Assembly: GCF_963924675.1 (NCBI RefSeq) | Contig: NC_089225.1 | Coordinates: 107,770,313 to 107,834,312 of the forward strand | Source: Phocoena phocoena | Lineage: Eukaryota; Chordata; Mammalia; Artiodactyla; Phocoenidae | DNA: 64,000 bases | Direction: 5' to 3' | The notes under the pieces: generated by a model | Databases searched by the model: none | Seen by the model: only the letters and a program-made list of their open reading frames with translations | Told to the model about the DNA's origin: nothing | Translations under genes and position numbers: made by a program | Part shown: one piece after another, positions 42,891-54,760 of the stretch | Layout: every line of letters begins with the position of its first letter | How positions within the stretch are numbered: position 1 is the stretch's first letter

Positions 42891-43125
42891 TCGGTTGCAT
42901 GCTAACTGAAGAAGTCAAGTCCTGGTAACAGTCCTCCTTGACAACAGTGTCCCCGTAAGGTGTGGGCTCTTCCCAGAGCGGGCAGACCCGGGTTCTCCAC
43001 AACACATCATCTTGAGGGAGTGTGATTTCACTTGTCTTGCTGTTGTTGTTTTTCATTTCAGCTGTCAGAATGAATAGAGCATGCTACCTGAAACTTACTT
43101 GTTTTTCTCTTCTCTCCTTATTCAG

Positions 43126-43205
43126 CTAAAGCTTGCTTTTACTCTGGACCACGAGACAGGATTGCCTCAAGGATGTCACGTCTACGAGTACCGTGACAGC
43201 AACAA
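43126..43205 (+). CDS. DIS3L2: DIS3L2 internal coding exon B (RNB domain part)
   Basis: This 80-bp exon encodes [17 protein letters not shown] and then HVYEYRDSN, plus the first two bases of a lysine codon. It continues directly from exon A: human DIS3L2 reads ...RLDQ-LKLAF... across this junction (about residues 554-580). It is part of the RNB catalytic domain. A strong pyrimidine tract ending ccttattcag precedes it, and the donor AA|gtaagt follows, so the exon starts in phase 0 and ends in phase 2. An alternative cut one base later would leave a non-GT donor, so 43205 is preferred. Differences from the remembered human residues are conservative (HVYEYRDSN versus HIYEYRESN). The next expected exon, beginning LVEEFMLL in human, was not found in the remaining 20.8 kb. 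Confidence 0.94.
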
Positions 43206-43639
43206 GTAAGTCACTCTGTGGGAAAGAGTGTCAGCTCACCATGTCCTGCAGAGGTAGCACCCATAGCCTTCCTTACACTGGGCTTCCCCGACAAAGGGAT
43301 TGTCAGGGAGGGAATCACACTTTTTGTGACTGTACTAGAAAATAGCTGGCACAAAAATGTTTCTCCTGTAAAATCTCTTTTGCCCTTCAATATAGGACTT
43401 GGAATACTTGTGTAGGAGCAGGTGTAATGTATTAGAAGTCTATTTCAAAGCACAGCCTCCTTTCCAGGCTCCAGCTCCTCTAGATACTCCCCTACCCACT
43501 TCATCTCCAATCACGCGCTTGCTAACTGGGTTCACTGTGTGACTTTGGCTTTTGTTGTCGTTCAGTCTGACTAAACTGTGTTTATGGGTTTGTTGTGATA
43601 CTCCACCTTGTGAATTTTTCTTTCTTTCTTTCTTTAAAA
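43206..43639. other. Start of the intron after exon B
   Basis: Begins with donor gtaagt. No feature recognised except a (TTTC)n run at about 43618-43637. Confidence 0.6.
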
Positions 43640-43910
43640 AAGTTTTTTAAATTTTTAAAATATTTTTTATTGGAGTATAGTTGACTTACAATGTTGTGTT
43701 ATTTTCAGGTGTACAGTAAAGTGAATCAGTTACACATATACATATATTCACTCCTTTTTTAGATTCTTTTCCCATATAGGTCATTACAGAGTATTGAGTA
43801 GAGTTCCCTGTGCTATACAGCAGGTCCTTATTAGTTATCTGTTTTATATATAGTAGTGTGTATATGTCAATCCCAATCTCCCAATTTATCCCTCGCCGCC
43901 CCCTTACCTT
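43640..43910 (-). mobile_element. L1 3'-UTR fragment, antisense
   Basis: tattggagtatagttgactt, acagtaaagtgaatcagtta, attgagtagagttccctgtg and atgtcaatcccaatctccca. The same L1 class as at 6678. Ends not fixed by a duplication. Confidence 0.88.
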
Positions 43911-44119
43911 GGGGATTTTAGAGTCGGGGTACTTCTGGGTGCTTACAGAGGTTTAAGTTGGGGCCTTATTAGAAAGGTGGCGCCTGGCATAGTTTTATAC
44001 ACCTCTTCTCTTCATCACGGACTGCCTCCTTGACTGTGTATTTTTGTCTGTGGGCCAGTGAAAGTGGTGATGAGTGAGATAAAGGGCGTGTGCCCTGATG
44101 ATGACAAGGACTGATGAAT

Positions 44120-44335
44120 GGTGAGGGCAGCTACCCTTGGGCTCCTACTGTGTGTTAGGCACAGTCCAGGGACACTACGTTTGTCATCCCACTTAATTCT
44201 CATGGTAACCTGAAGAGTTTTCTTTTATTGTTGTTGTACTTGCAGAAGCTGAGGTCTAGGGGATGTATGTAACTTGTTCAAGGTCACTTGCCACAGCTGT
44301 GTGAGGCAGCGTCAGCGTTATCACATTAATTCGGG
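44120..44335 (+). mobile_element. MIR SINE remnant
   Basis: ctactgtgtgttaggcacag, cacttaattctcatggtaac, gcagaagctgaggtctaggg and ttcaaggtcacttgccacag match MIR. Confidence 0.8.
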
Positions 44336-45479
44336 GAAGAAAATAGATGAAAGGCAATTGATGTCCCAAGTTGCTACTTTTGGAAACCTCATTGATGACA
44401 AGAATAGTCCCAACCTGGACTCAAGGACTAATTGTTTGAATATCCAACTGTTTAATTTTATCCAGTGGAAGGATCGAATAGGCACAGGCCAGTGGAGTCA
44501 TACATTACCTTCCAGAAGAGAAACTCGCGTCTTCCTCAAGAGCTCATGCTCTGTTATGGGTGGAAGATGGGTTACTGTGTGCCTTTGTGACCAAATTTCC
44601 ATTCAGATTACTTTCAAGGCATTATTCCTCTTCGTAATTTATCTTTAGGAGGATGCTATCGTCAGCTATCGTGTACCCTCAATTCCCACCAAGTTAATCA
44701 TCCAGAAAAGGTTGACCAAGCATCCTTTAACACCATCATCCCTCCTCTTGGATGGCACTGTTTCTGGGAGACAGTTACAGGATTTCTAGGCCATTGTGTC
44801 AGAGATACAATCTCAGCTTCTGATAATGCGTAGTTCAGTAGAGAAGTAGGGCTAGACTTCTCTGGGGTCAGGACTGACGGGGACAGGTGAGCGAGTCCCT
44901 CGGTGGCAGGGGCGAGCATTGTTAGGGAGTGAGAGAATTGTAAGCGATAAGCCTTCCTTGTCAGCGCTGCCCTGAGCTCCCTGATGCTAGCTGGGTGGCC
45001 GTGGATGGCAGCCCGTCACACGACAGATTGTGGCCGCAGAAACACAGTGGTGTCAGGCTCAGGGGTGTTTACATACTCCAGTTCTGGCCTGACTCTCTGC
45101 TCTTTGGAAATAAGGTTGGCAGAGTTTTTGTTCAGTGGGAGAAGGGCACCAGCTTTAAGTTCATGTCTGAGCAGTTCAGAGGTCCGGTGACAACAACTTA
45201 CATTGTCTTTAAAACCTATCGGAGAAAATAACCTAACTCTGTTTCTTGGCCTAATTCCCAACTCCTAGCATATTATCAGAATAAGCAATGCAGGAGATAA
45301 TGTAGGAGTTGTAAGTATTGATAAGCTTTGGACCAAAGACCTGTAAAAGAAAGCCTTTGTGTAGGAAACTGGGTAGGAGCCATGATCTCGGAAAGTATGC
45401 CTATCAGATGCCTCAGTGGTCCCTCCCTACCGTTCTCTCTTGCTAGAGGCAGTCTTGGAGTTTATTCTCAACCCGTGGA
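44336..45479. other. Intron segment, nothing recognised
   Basis: No recognisable exon, RNA gene or repeat. The small open frames are without known product. Confidence 0.5.
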
Positions 45480-45650
45480 CAAGTTTTCTAACCTCCCCGA
45501 GCCGCAGGTTTCTTCTTCTGTTAAGAACATTGGGACTAATGATAACTCTTCTGGCATGATTGTCATGGGGATTGAACGGGAAGACATTGCCGCCGGCCTA
45601 GCACGTAGAATGCCCACAGTAAATGTTGACTGCCTCTCCTGAAAAATCGT
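45480..45650 (+). mobile_element. MIR SINE remnant
   Basis: gacaagttttctaacctccc, aacattgggactaatgataa and cctagcacgtagaatgccca follow MIR order. Confidence 0.7.
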
Positions 45651-46839
45651 CTCAGAAAAATCCTCATGACTTCGCTTCTGTTTTCCCAGTGCCAGCAGGG
45701 CTGCATCCCTGCACCGTGGCTGCAGCTGGCAGAGTTTTGAGTAGGGAAGAGGCTGGTGCACGGTCCTCTGACAGCCCTCAGCTGTGAGCGCTCTGTCCGA
45801 AGGCAGGCTCCCCTCCCCACCGTGAACTGTGAAGTCAAGCATGGAGAACCCCATGAGCTTGCCTGCGACTTTCTCCTCTCTCCCAGGCTCTGCCCTGTGT
45901 TCCTCTGTTTACTTTTAGGGACAGTTCCCTCGACTACCTGAATCTCAACATTGGTGTTTAGGAAATGAGGAGATTCCAGCCCAGGCCCTAAGGGGCCCAT
46001 GTTGTCTCAGCCAAGTTACATGAAGGCAACGGCAGCAGAGAGATGAGGTTCTACATATGAAAGAAATTAGCTGAATATTAGTTGGGTACATGTAATAACT
46101 GAAACTACCGCTTTTATCTGGGTATTCCCTGCAGTTAATTTGTAATCATTTTCGTATTTATCCCTGCCAAATCAGTCCATCAGCAAAGAAGTTTTTCTGA
46201 GTAAGTACTGTGGCGCTCGGTAGTTCTCCCCAGTGGCCTTTTCCTATTAAATGGAGTAGTCCTGAAAGTAGGCACTCCGCTTTTATACTTCCTGGACTCT
46301 CGTGTCAGCTTCCTTTCCTGGAATATCCTAGTAGCCCCGATCCGTGACTCTATGTCATCCCGTTCTTCTCCGTCAAGAAGCTCGTTTAGCCTCTGTGCTC
46401 CAGGGAGGACAGGCCCTGGGACTTGTCCATCTCTGGTGGGACTTAGGCTCTGGAGGGCACGGCTCTCAGGTAAGCATTCTTAAAGCTCTGAGGTCATTAG
46501 GGGAAAGAAGCTGAGGCACCTGTTGTGCCTCAGGTTCGATTAGTAAAGCTCTTCTCCTTGAATTATTCTGCCAGCCTCCCAAACACTGTTCGAATCTGCA
46601 TCTAAGAGGTGTGAGGCTCCGGCCTCCCCACCACCCTGACAGGTACTGCCAGCTGCAACCCACAGACCTGGGGACCACCTTCTTTTTCCCTGTTGCAGAA
46701 ACTTCACCTGCCTTTAATATGCATGTTAAATCCAGTGAATCCAGAACTGGTTGAAAGTCATGTTTTTCCAGTTAGGGCTTGGAGGTCTCTTCAGAGAGCA
46801 AAGAACAGGCCTAAAAGCGTGAACAAGTGATTCATGAGA
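45651..46839. other. Intron segment, nothing recognised
   Basis: No supportable feature. Confidence 0.5.
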
Positions 46840-46960
46840 ATTCAGTTCAACATTTATTAAGCCCCTACTCCATACAATGTATTGTGCGAGGCACTAGGGA
46901 GACAGAGATAAATGGGGCCTGGTCTGTGACCTCAAGGAGTTTGTGTAAATAGAAGGCGGC
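46840..46960 (+). mobile_element. L2/MIR-type 3' remnant
   Basis: tcaacatttattaagcccct, gtgcgaggcactagggagac and ggtctgtgacctcaaggagt form the common sense L2 3' end. Confidence 0.65.
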
Positions 46961-47329
46961 ACTGCAGCACCCTCCAGGGTGCGCTTCAGCGGTAAGAGTT
47001 GAGAGCCGTGGGAGCAGTACTGAGGCCAGTGACTGCTTCTGACTTGGGAGCAACTCTGGATGGTGGCACCCTGCACAGACAAACAGCTTTGTCCACAGTA
47101 CTCCCCACCGTCCTCCTCTTCACCACCAGGACGGCCGAGCCTGTGCAAAATGCCCTCCCTGCCTTTAGCTCTTTCACCTCCAGCGCGTCCACTCTGCAGC
47201 CTGAGGGAGCTTTACGTGCCTTTTCATTCTGGTTGCTTTTGCGACGTTACTTTTGTCTTCGATGTTCTGCCATTTTACTACGTTACGTCTAAGAGTAGAT
47301 TCATCTGTACAGCTTAGGACTCAGTGTAG

Positions 47330-48420
47330 TTCTTCCCGTTTTGAAATTATCTATTTTCTGTTTTATTCTCCCTAATCTGTTCTTTTGGAGCTCCTGTTAG
47401 AAACCTACCATCTTATTCTTTCTCTTTTTCCTCCTCCTTTTCTGCCAGTACTGCACCGTGGGGCACATCCTCAGAAATGTCTGTCGGTTTACTGGTCTCC
47501 TTATAGCTGTTTATAATCTGCTCTTGGATACCCCTTCCTGATTTGGGTGTTTAGTTTTAATTTTTAGAAGTTCCGTTGGGAGCTTTTTAAAATCAGCCCA
47601 TTATTTTTTTTTTACTGTTCTTTTTTTCCTGTCCTAGTTTTTCACTATGATTTCTATTCCTTTCATCTCTTCCAGTTATTTTGATTACACTCATTTTATA
47701 GCCTCTTTCTGACTATTCGCTTATTTCTAGTTCTAAGGGTACCAGTTCTCCCATATGTAGTCTCTATTGACTTGCCTTTACGGTGGTTCATTTTTTCACA
47801 CGGTTTGTTCTTTTTCATCAGGAGATTGTCTTAAGCAGGGATTGTGTTCACTGTGAGAGTCCCCTATGCCCCCGGTTGTGGATGCATTCTTTCACTGCCT
47901 TTGCCATTGTTCTGCCATGATCCTGGGAGTTCTGTAGGTCTTCTGCCAGTTTGGTGTTAGCCTCTTGGCTTAGGATTCCCAGAACCCGGGTAGTGTGCGT
48001 TCAGCCTCGACACACACATGCGGTACAGGCTTGGGATCCCGTCCCACAAAGGAGCGCCTCCCCTCCGCGCCATATACAGACATTCCTCTGGGCTGTGAGA
48101 AAGGTCTTCCTGGTCCCTGTTCAAAGACCAGCAGCCCTTCCTGGATCCTGGCTTTCTGCAGGGCTTTCAGTTCCAGTTCCCGGCCAGGTCTTCTCCCTCC
48201 TGTGGGCACGAAAACCTTAACTCCTATAACTGTATCAAGGTCTCATACCCCCGGCCCTCCTTTGCTATGGTAATGATTATGGCTTTGACTTAGTTTCCTC
48301 TTCATTTCAAGTAGCTGGGAATTTTCCCTTCTTTCTTTAATGCTCAGTCCTAGATTATTCTTTTGGTATATCTTATCCATCTTTTCTTTGTGTTTGTGTT
48401 GGGAAAAAGGTCCACATCAG
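47330..48420. repeat. T-rich segment resembling an old repeat, unclassified
   Basis: ttttaatttttagaagttcc, ttttcactatgatttctatt, gcctctttctgactattcgc and attgtgttcactgtgagagt look like a degraded T-rich interspersed repeat common in mammals, but I cannot assign the family or orientation. Confidence 0.4.
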
Positions 48421-48479
48421 TTCAGTTTACCATCTTGTCAGAACCAGAAGTCTAAAGAAACTTTTGAAGATGTGAGTCT

Positions 48480-48610
48480 GATTACTCACTCGTTCAACAG
48501 GCATACAGAGAGTTTCTGCTGGGTACCAGTACAGAACTAGTCACTGAGGCTGCAGAGCTGAATAAACACTCGCGTGGCCCTCAGGGGCTCATAGGCTAGA
48601 GGAAGGGACT
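48480..48610 (+). mobile_element. L2 3'-end remnant
   Basis: cactcgttcaacaggcatac, gctgggtaccagtacagaac and ggccctcaggggctcatagg. Confidence 0.65.
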
Positions 48611-48639
48611 GGGCACCCATCACCAGAAGACAGCTCTGT

Positions 48640-49080
48640 GATTAGACGCTTACCTGCTCCAGCGTACCCCACATTCCATCCTGCCAGACCATCTTGAGTC
48701 TGCCGCATGCAAGGTGTCTCTGTGTGACCGTGCCATGCCCCGTTTCTAGAACACCGCTGTTTCCCACCGCCCGCTCACACCCATCTGGGTAATCTCTACT
48801 TCTCCTTCCACTCTCAGCCAAGTATTACTTCTTCTGGGAAGCCATTCCAACCCCTGACAACCATCACGAAAGGCTGAGGCACGAGTGCCTTCTCCGCAGT
48901 CCTCTGCCACACCTGTCCGCTTCTGCTTCTGCTTCAGCACTCATCACAGTGCACTTCAGGCACTGGTTTACTTGGCTCCTCCTTCCTCTACGCTGAGTCC
49001 TTTTAAGGTCAAGGCCTTGTTTTGTGTATTATTTCAGTACCCCTAGTGCCTAGCCCAGGGGTTGGGGGACCTAATTGAAT
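48640..49080 (-). mobile_element. L2 3'-region remnant, antisense
   Basis: cttctgggaagccattccaa, cagcactcatcacagtgcac, cttttaaggtcaaggccttg and tacccctagtgcctagccca follow the antisense L2 consensus order. Confidence 0.75.
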
Positions 49081-49424
49081 CCTTTTAGAGAGGGAACCTG
49101 GCTACGCAGCCTTTGTCTTTCCAGCCTCTGTCTTTTCATTTTTTGTGGGATTATCATGAGGGAAAACGGTTTCCTTGGATGGTTTATGCATTCTGAAGAA
49201 CTAACACATAGAAGAAAGAGACTGCAAACATTTGATTTAATTCTGTAAATATAGTAGTAATTGCAGTTATTTACATCACTACCTACCATTTTTTGCCTGA
49301 TAGGAGGGCATAATAATAATTATAAAGAGCATTAAATATGCCAAGCAAACTTGCAGAAGCTGAGTACAATTGCAAGGCTGCACTTTGTTGACGACCTGTA
49401 GAGTTTCTGATCCATGTAGCATAA
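49081..49424. other. Intron segment, nothing recognised
   Basis: A+T-rich, no feature recognised. Confidence 0.5.
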
Positions 49425-49720
49425 TAGTGATAGGAGCTACCACCTCCTGAATGCCCACAACTCACCAGCACTGGGCTAGGGGCTTACCCAAGTTATTTCT
49501 AGTTTCAAAACCATTCAAGACAGATCTTATTTTTATAGTTTTACAGATTTCAAAAAAGTCAAGGAGGTTATATTATTTTCACAGTTTTACAGATTAAATA
49601 AAATAAAAACAAAACCAGGCTGAGAGTCAGAGAGGTTAGCCTGCCCTAGGTCACACCATGGTCAAGAGCAGAGCCTGAATTTTCCTCTAGTTCTAGCAGA
49701 TTCCAAAGCCCATTCTGGCC
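49425..49720 (+). mobile_element. MIR remnant
   Basis: aactcaccagcactgggcta, agttttacagattaaataaa, gttagcctgccctaggtcac and aagagcagagcctgaatttt resemble MIR with an internal duplication of the agttttacagatt segment (49539 and 49584). Confidence 0.65.
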
Positions 49721-51532
49721 TGCCCCTGTGAAGGAGAGGGATGGGGAAAGGGGGCTGGGCAGGCAGAGTGTCAGCCCACGGTGCTGTTCTCAGGTCCCAC
49801 AGGGGCGGGCCTGCCTCAGGACCCCTGCCGTGCCCAGTCACCCCTGGGCACAGGGATCCAGAGGGCCAGGGCCGTTTTCCCGGACGGGGCTTCTTGTGGG
49901 CAGCCACAGCCCACCCCTTGCCCTGCACAGATCCATTTCTCCGCTCGTGTGGGGAGCAACTTCTCTGTGGCTCCCGTGGCCTCTGTTCCCGAGGAAGAGC
50001 TTAGAAAGGACATGCTAATGGGACAGACTACCACCTCTGCTGCCCATTCAGAATTCTTCTCACCTTCAGCCAGCACCTCAGCAGGTCTTGGCAGCTTAGC
50101 TGGTGGTGTGACTCAAAACTTCACTGGGAGGTTCTGAGCCCTTGGTTGTCATATCCTTCTCAGGACAGGGTTGACACATATGTCCATGTGTCTGTTCACA
50201 GTCGGGCAAGGGAGCACAGGAGAGTCCCTCCCCACCATGATGCGACTCCTCCTCTCATCTGCTGACCCCTGGATGCACAGCGGGAAGAATCCTGGCAGTA
50301 GCATCACTTGTAGTTCAGAGGGACCCTTGTTGTGTTACCCCTGGCCTGAGCTACCTTGGGTTCCATCACCCCCATAGGCGTTAATGAGCCCAGCTCTGTG
50401 ACTGCCTCTTCTGCTGTCCTTGGTGGCCCGCAAATCTCCTACCAATCTCCTTAGCAATGCTGGTGTTCCTCTCACCAGCACACTTCTGATGATCCTGGAG
50501 AAGGGGGTGTCCGGTGGGCCCCCCCACAGTCCATAGGCCTCCGCTAGGTCTTCTGGACCCAGCCTGTTTCTCCCTTCCCCAGCTGCCTGCCAGGGCAGCT
50601 CACGCCCTTCCACTTTGCTCAGCCTTAGCTGTCACTGCCTGCAGGCCTGTAAGGACCACTGCAGCAGCGAGTTTGCCCCGTCACCTAGGGTCCCTGAAAG
50701 GGTGCTGAATCCCACATCCCAAGAAAATTCGCCCAAAACAGTGAATTCTTGCTCATGTCATCTCCTGGCCCCTTTGATGAAGGCCCTCAAATCCCGCTAG
50801 CTCATCCTTCCCACTCTTGGTATATAATCTCTTTCTGCCTTAGCAAGCCCAGCACATCCCCAGCCCCATTTCCCTGACATTTAAACCTAGTTACGGGCCT
50901 TGAAGCCCCAGAAATGAGGTGGGGGATGCAGGGTGGGCCCCCTGCGTGTCTTACAGCACAGGGTGTCACTAGCCGTCCGCAGGGAGTGTGGCCACCTTTC
51001 TGTAAGCTGCCTCTGTAAGAGGCCCTCTGGCTCTCCGGCTTAGCCTGCAGCTGCTGGTTGAGGGCCCTCAGCCTGTCACCGTCTCCCTGCTGGGCACCGT
51101 GTGCCTCACTTCATGGTCCTGGTAGACGCTGCACCACCCGGGCTCTCAAATGCTTGAATCAACACGGTCGAGCAAAGGCTTTTTCCCGGGTCACCACTGG
51201 TGAGTCTTTGAGCAGCTGGGCCACTGCTTTGTGCCAGGGATTCTCCATGCCCCACGTTCGACTCAGAAGAGTGTCATCTCTGCCCACTGGGTAGTAAGCG
51301 AGCCAGGCCCCAAACTCCATCTCTTTGCCTCTCTCTCAGACCCACTCCAGTACCACTGTGTTAACGCATCAGGTCTGCTGAGAAGCAGATGCCAGGACAG
51401 GATTAGAAGGGGAGAGAAGAGGAGAAGGCAGGCAGGAAGAGAGTCTTCAGATCTTGACACAAGCTCAGCCCCTGTGGAGGAGGGCATAGGAGGAGGACTG
51501 GGTAGGAAGAGTCTTGGGCTGCAGCCCAGTTT
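49721..51532. other. Intron segment, nothing recognised
   Basis: G+C-rich unique-looking sequence. Overlapping open frames at 49728-50137 show no recognisable protein. Confidence 0.5.
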
Positions 51533-51549
51533 TAAGAAGGTTCAGCCAG

Positions 51550-51738
51550 GGCTTCCCTGGTGGCGCAGTGGTTAGGAGTCCGCCTGCTGATGCGGGAGGC
51601 GTGGGTTCGTGCCCCGGTCTGGGAGGATCCCGCGTGCCGCGGAGCGGCTGGGCCCGTGAGCCGTGGCCGCTGAGCCTGCGCGTCCGGAGTCTGTGCTCCG
51701 CAACGGGAGAGGCCACGGCAGTGAGGAGCCCGCGTACC

Positions 51739-51767
<29 letters not shown>
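51550..51767 (+). mobile_element. Cetacean-type CHR SINE, short form, young
   Basis: Starts ggcttccctggtggcgcagt, has gtgggttcgtgccccggtct, and ends in an A-tail of about 29. A perfect 16-bp duplication aagaaggttcagccag lies at 51534-51549 and 51766-51781. The long uninterrupted A-tail and perfect duplication make it one of the youngest insertions here. Confidence 0.95.
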
Positions 51768-51769
<2 letters not shown>

Positions 51770-51781
51770 AGGTTCAGCCAG

Positions 51782-53424
51782 ACTGATGGGAAGTCCTGGA
51801 ACCAGAGTCACCTGCTGGAGAAGCCTCACATCCTGCAGGTCCTTCGAGTACTGAGTCACCGGCTGGGAGCAGCCCTCGGGAAGTGTGGCCTTGGTGTCAG
51901 TGCAGTGGTGGGTCAGGGGCTGCGGCTGGGCCACCAGGCCGTTTATGCTCCCGTGGCAGGAGAGCTGAGAGGCGCCTTTTCGTGGCCACCGCACTCGGGC
52001 AGGAGAAAGAGCAGGGCTCCTTGATAAAGCCCTGCATCTAATTCGTTTCCTCCTCTGCTTGGTTCGCGCCCTCTTCCTTCACCTAAATAAGCAGATGGAA
52101 TATTTCCCAGCAGCCCTGACAACTTCAGACCAACACTAACACTTCCCAGTGTTCCCAGTACTTTGGAAATGACACTGTGTGCCTGCACCTCGGACCTGAT
52201 GCCAGTTCCTCAGGCTAAGGAGTGGTGTTACCTGAGAGCCTCCAGACCTCCCGCTGACACTGCCAGGTTAGAATGAAGAATGCCTTCCTTGTTCCTGGTG
52301 AAGCCCTTGGCTAGGAGAAAGGAGAGCTGGAAATCAAGGGGGAGGAGGAGGGCTTTTGGGGAAATCGGAGGCAACTCAGCCAGAGGAAGGTGCCAGAAGT
52401 GACCTCGTGGGAGCAAGCCGGCGGCTGCAGTGGGCGTCTTGGAGTCGGCCGCTTGCGCTGCAGGTGGGAGCTCACTGTTTTCCACCGCAGCCTTCAGTGT
52501 CGGGCTTTGGTGTGATGCAGGCATGACTCCTGCTTAAGCTGCTGGAATCAAGACGGTGATCAGTGAGGGATGCGCTTCTCCACTTCCACACCGTGCAGAG
52601 AGATGGTGGGGGGGCTCCTGTTCCCTCCCACCACCTCACTCCGTGCAGCAACAATAATGGTATCCTGGGTGCCAAAATGCAGTGTTTCATTTGACCTGAG
52701 TTTTCCCTATAGGAAGGGAAGGGGGTGAGTATGAACACTCCCACTTATAGAAAGGGAGGCCAGTTCCCCTAGTGGTGCTACAGCTCAAGCTGTAAACCAG
52801 AGGTAGAGCCAGCAGGCTTCTCCCTGGGGTACGGCCTCAGCCATGTGATACACGGCAGGGGTGGGGCCTGGAACAGCCACGGAGTGATGCTGAACTTGCC
52901 TGTGGGTCCTGGGCAGGGAGGGCAGCAAGGCCTGGGTCAGCGAGACTGCCTTCTGTGTAGCTAACATTACCATTGGGTTACAGTCACCCAGTCTCCCACA
53001 CATGTAATGCAGCCCACAGGTGGCCAGGGCAGGGAAGCTCTTACTCAGCTGTGTTGAGTCAGCACCCTTTCCCTACGTCTTGGGAGAATGGGGGGGGTGG
53101 GGTGCGGTGGAGCCTGAAGCCATGCTGTAAAGCACTGAATTGTCTCATCAGAGGTTTCCTATGCTGCTGGGGCAGGGTGCTCAGCCCCTGATAGAAATTG
53201 CTAGCCCCTCGGCTCCTGCCGGCATTCTAAGGGCAGAACTGATCAGAGTGAGGAAATGTGGAAGCCAGAGGCAATGGGGAGATTATACTGGACAGAGGCC
53301 AGATGCAGACACATCATGCACACTGGTCCGTGTCTCAGCACGTAGTGTGACTTAATATCCACTCCACTATTTTCTTCCATAGTCCACACGCTGGAAAATA
53401 GATTCTTACATAAACTCACTTTGT
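51782..53424. other. Intron segment, nothing recognised
   Basis: No supportable feature; a short G-run lies near 53090. Confidence 0.5.
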
Positions 53425-54338
53425 GAAACTTATTTTTGAACTATGACATGCATAGAGAAAAGTGCACAAGTCATGTGCATCCAGTTCAAAGAGTATTAGC
53501 AAACAAACACACCCATGTAACTATCACCCACATCAAGAAATAGAACATTTCAGCACCCCAGGAGCTTCCAGCATACCCCTCTCTCCTCCAGAAAGGAATC
53601 CACCATCATTGCTTCTGACACTACAGATTAGTTTTGCCTGGCTTTGAACTTCATATAAACGGAATCATTCAGTGGCTTCTCTTTTGTGTCTGACTCTCTT
53701 CTTTCAGCGTTATGTTTTTGAGAATTCATCATTGTTGCTGCATATAGTCCTAATTCATTCATTTTGATTGCTGTAAGTCTTCCTTTGTATGAATACATCG
53801 TAATTTATCCAGTCTGCATTAATTCAGTCAACATTTGAGTTGTTTCCAATTTGAGGTTGTTATAAATAATTCTGCTTATACGTGTCTTTTGGTGCACACA
53901 TGCACATATCTCTTTTGAGTGTATACCTAGGAGTGAAACTACTAACAGAGAAAATACCCACTTTAGCGGATACTGCCAAATGATTTCCCTAAGTGGTTGT
54001 ACCAGTTTAACACTCCTGCCAGCAACATACGAGATTTCATATATTTATTGGCCGTTCAGTAGAATGCCTTTTCAAATTGTGTGCCCGTCATTCTTCTAGG
54101 TTTTCCATTTTTCTTGTTGACTTATAGTTCACTCTGTTCTGGGTGTGAGTCCTTTGTTGGTTATACATGTTGGTATACATGTCTACTCAGTAGCTTGCCT
54201 TTTTACTCTCTTTGGTGGTGTTTAAATGAACAGAAATTCTTCATTTCAATGTAGTTCAGTGTATCGGGTTTTTTCTTTATGGTTAATTCTTCTTATATCC
54301 CATTTAAGAAAACTATATAAACATCATGAAGACATGTT

Positions 54339-54420
54339 TGGTATTAGAGTTCTCCAAGAAACAGAACCAGTAGGAGGTATATATATATTATTTATTTATT
54401 TATTTATTTATTTTTATATT

Positions 54421-54451
<31 letters not shown>

Positions 54452-54760
54452 GGAGATTTATTATGAGGGATTGGCTCATGTGATTATGGAGGCTGAGAAG
54501 TCCCATGAGCTGCTGTCTGGTAAGCTGGAGAACCAGGAAAGTCAATGGTAACTCCCAGTCTGCGGGGAGGAGAAGATAAGACGAGAGGGCAAGCAGTGAG
54601 AGGAAGAACTCCCTCCTCACCCTTTGGCTCTGTTCAGGCCTCCCACGCTGGGGAGGGCAGTCTACTTTATCCAGTGCAAGTGCTCACAGACACACTCAGA
54701 AATAATGTTTAATCTGGGCACCCTGTGGCCCGTCCAGTGGACACAGGCAATTAGCCATCA
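54339..54760. mobile_element. Interspersed repeat inserted in L1, family unresolved
   Basis: Begins tggtattagagttctccaag, passes gattggctcatgtgattatg and ctgagaagtcccatgagctg, and ends cagtggacacaggcaattag. L1 sequence resumes beyond it, and acatgtt occurs on both sides (54332-54338 and 54761-54767). It contains (TTTA)n and (TA)n microsatellites near its left end. Confidence 0.7.
54377..54451 (+). repeat. (TTTA)n and (TA)n microsatellites
   Basis: tatatatattatttatttat continues as a TTTA run, then a pure TA tract at about 54424-54451. Likely length-polymorphic. Confidence 0.93.
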
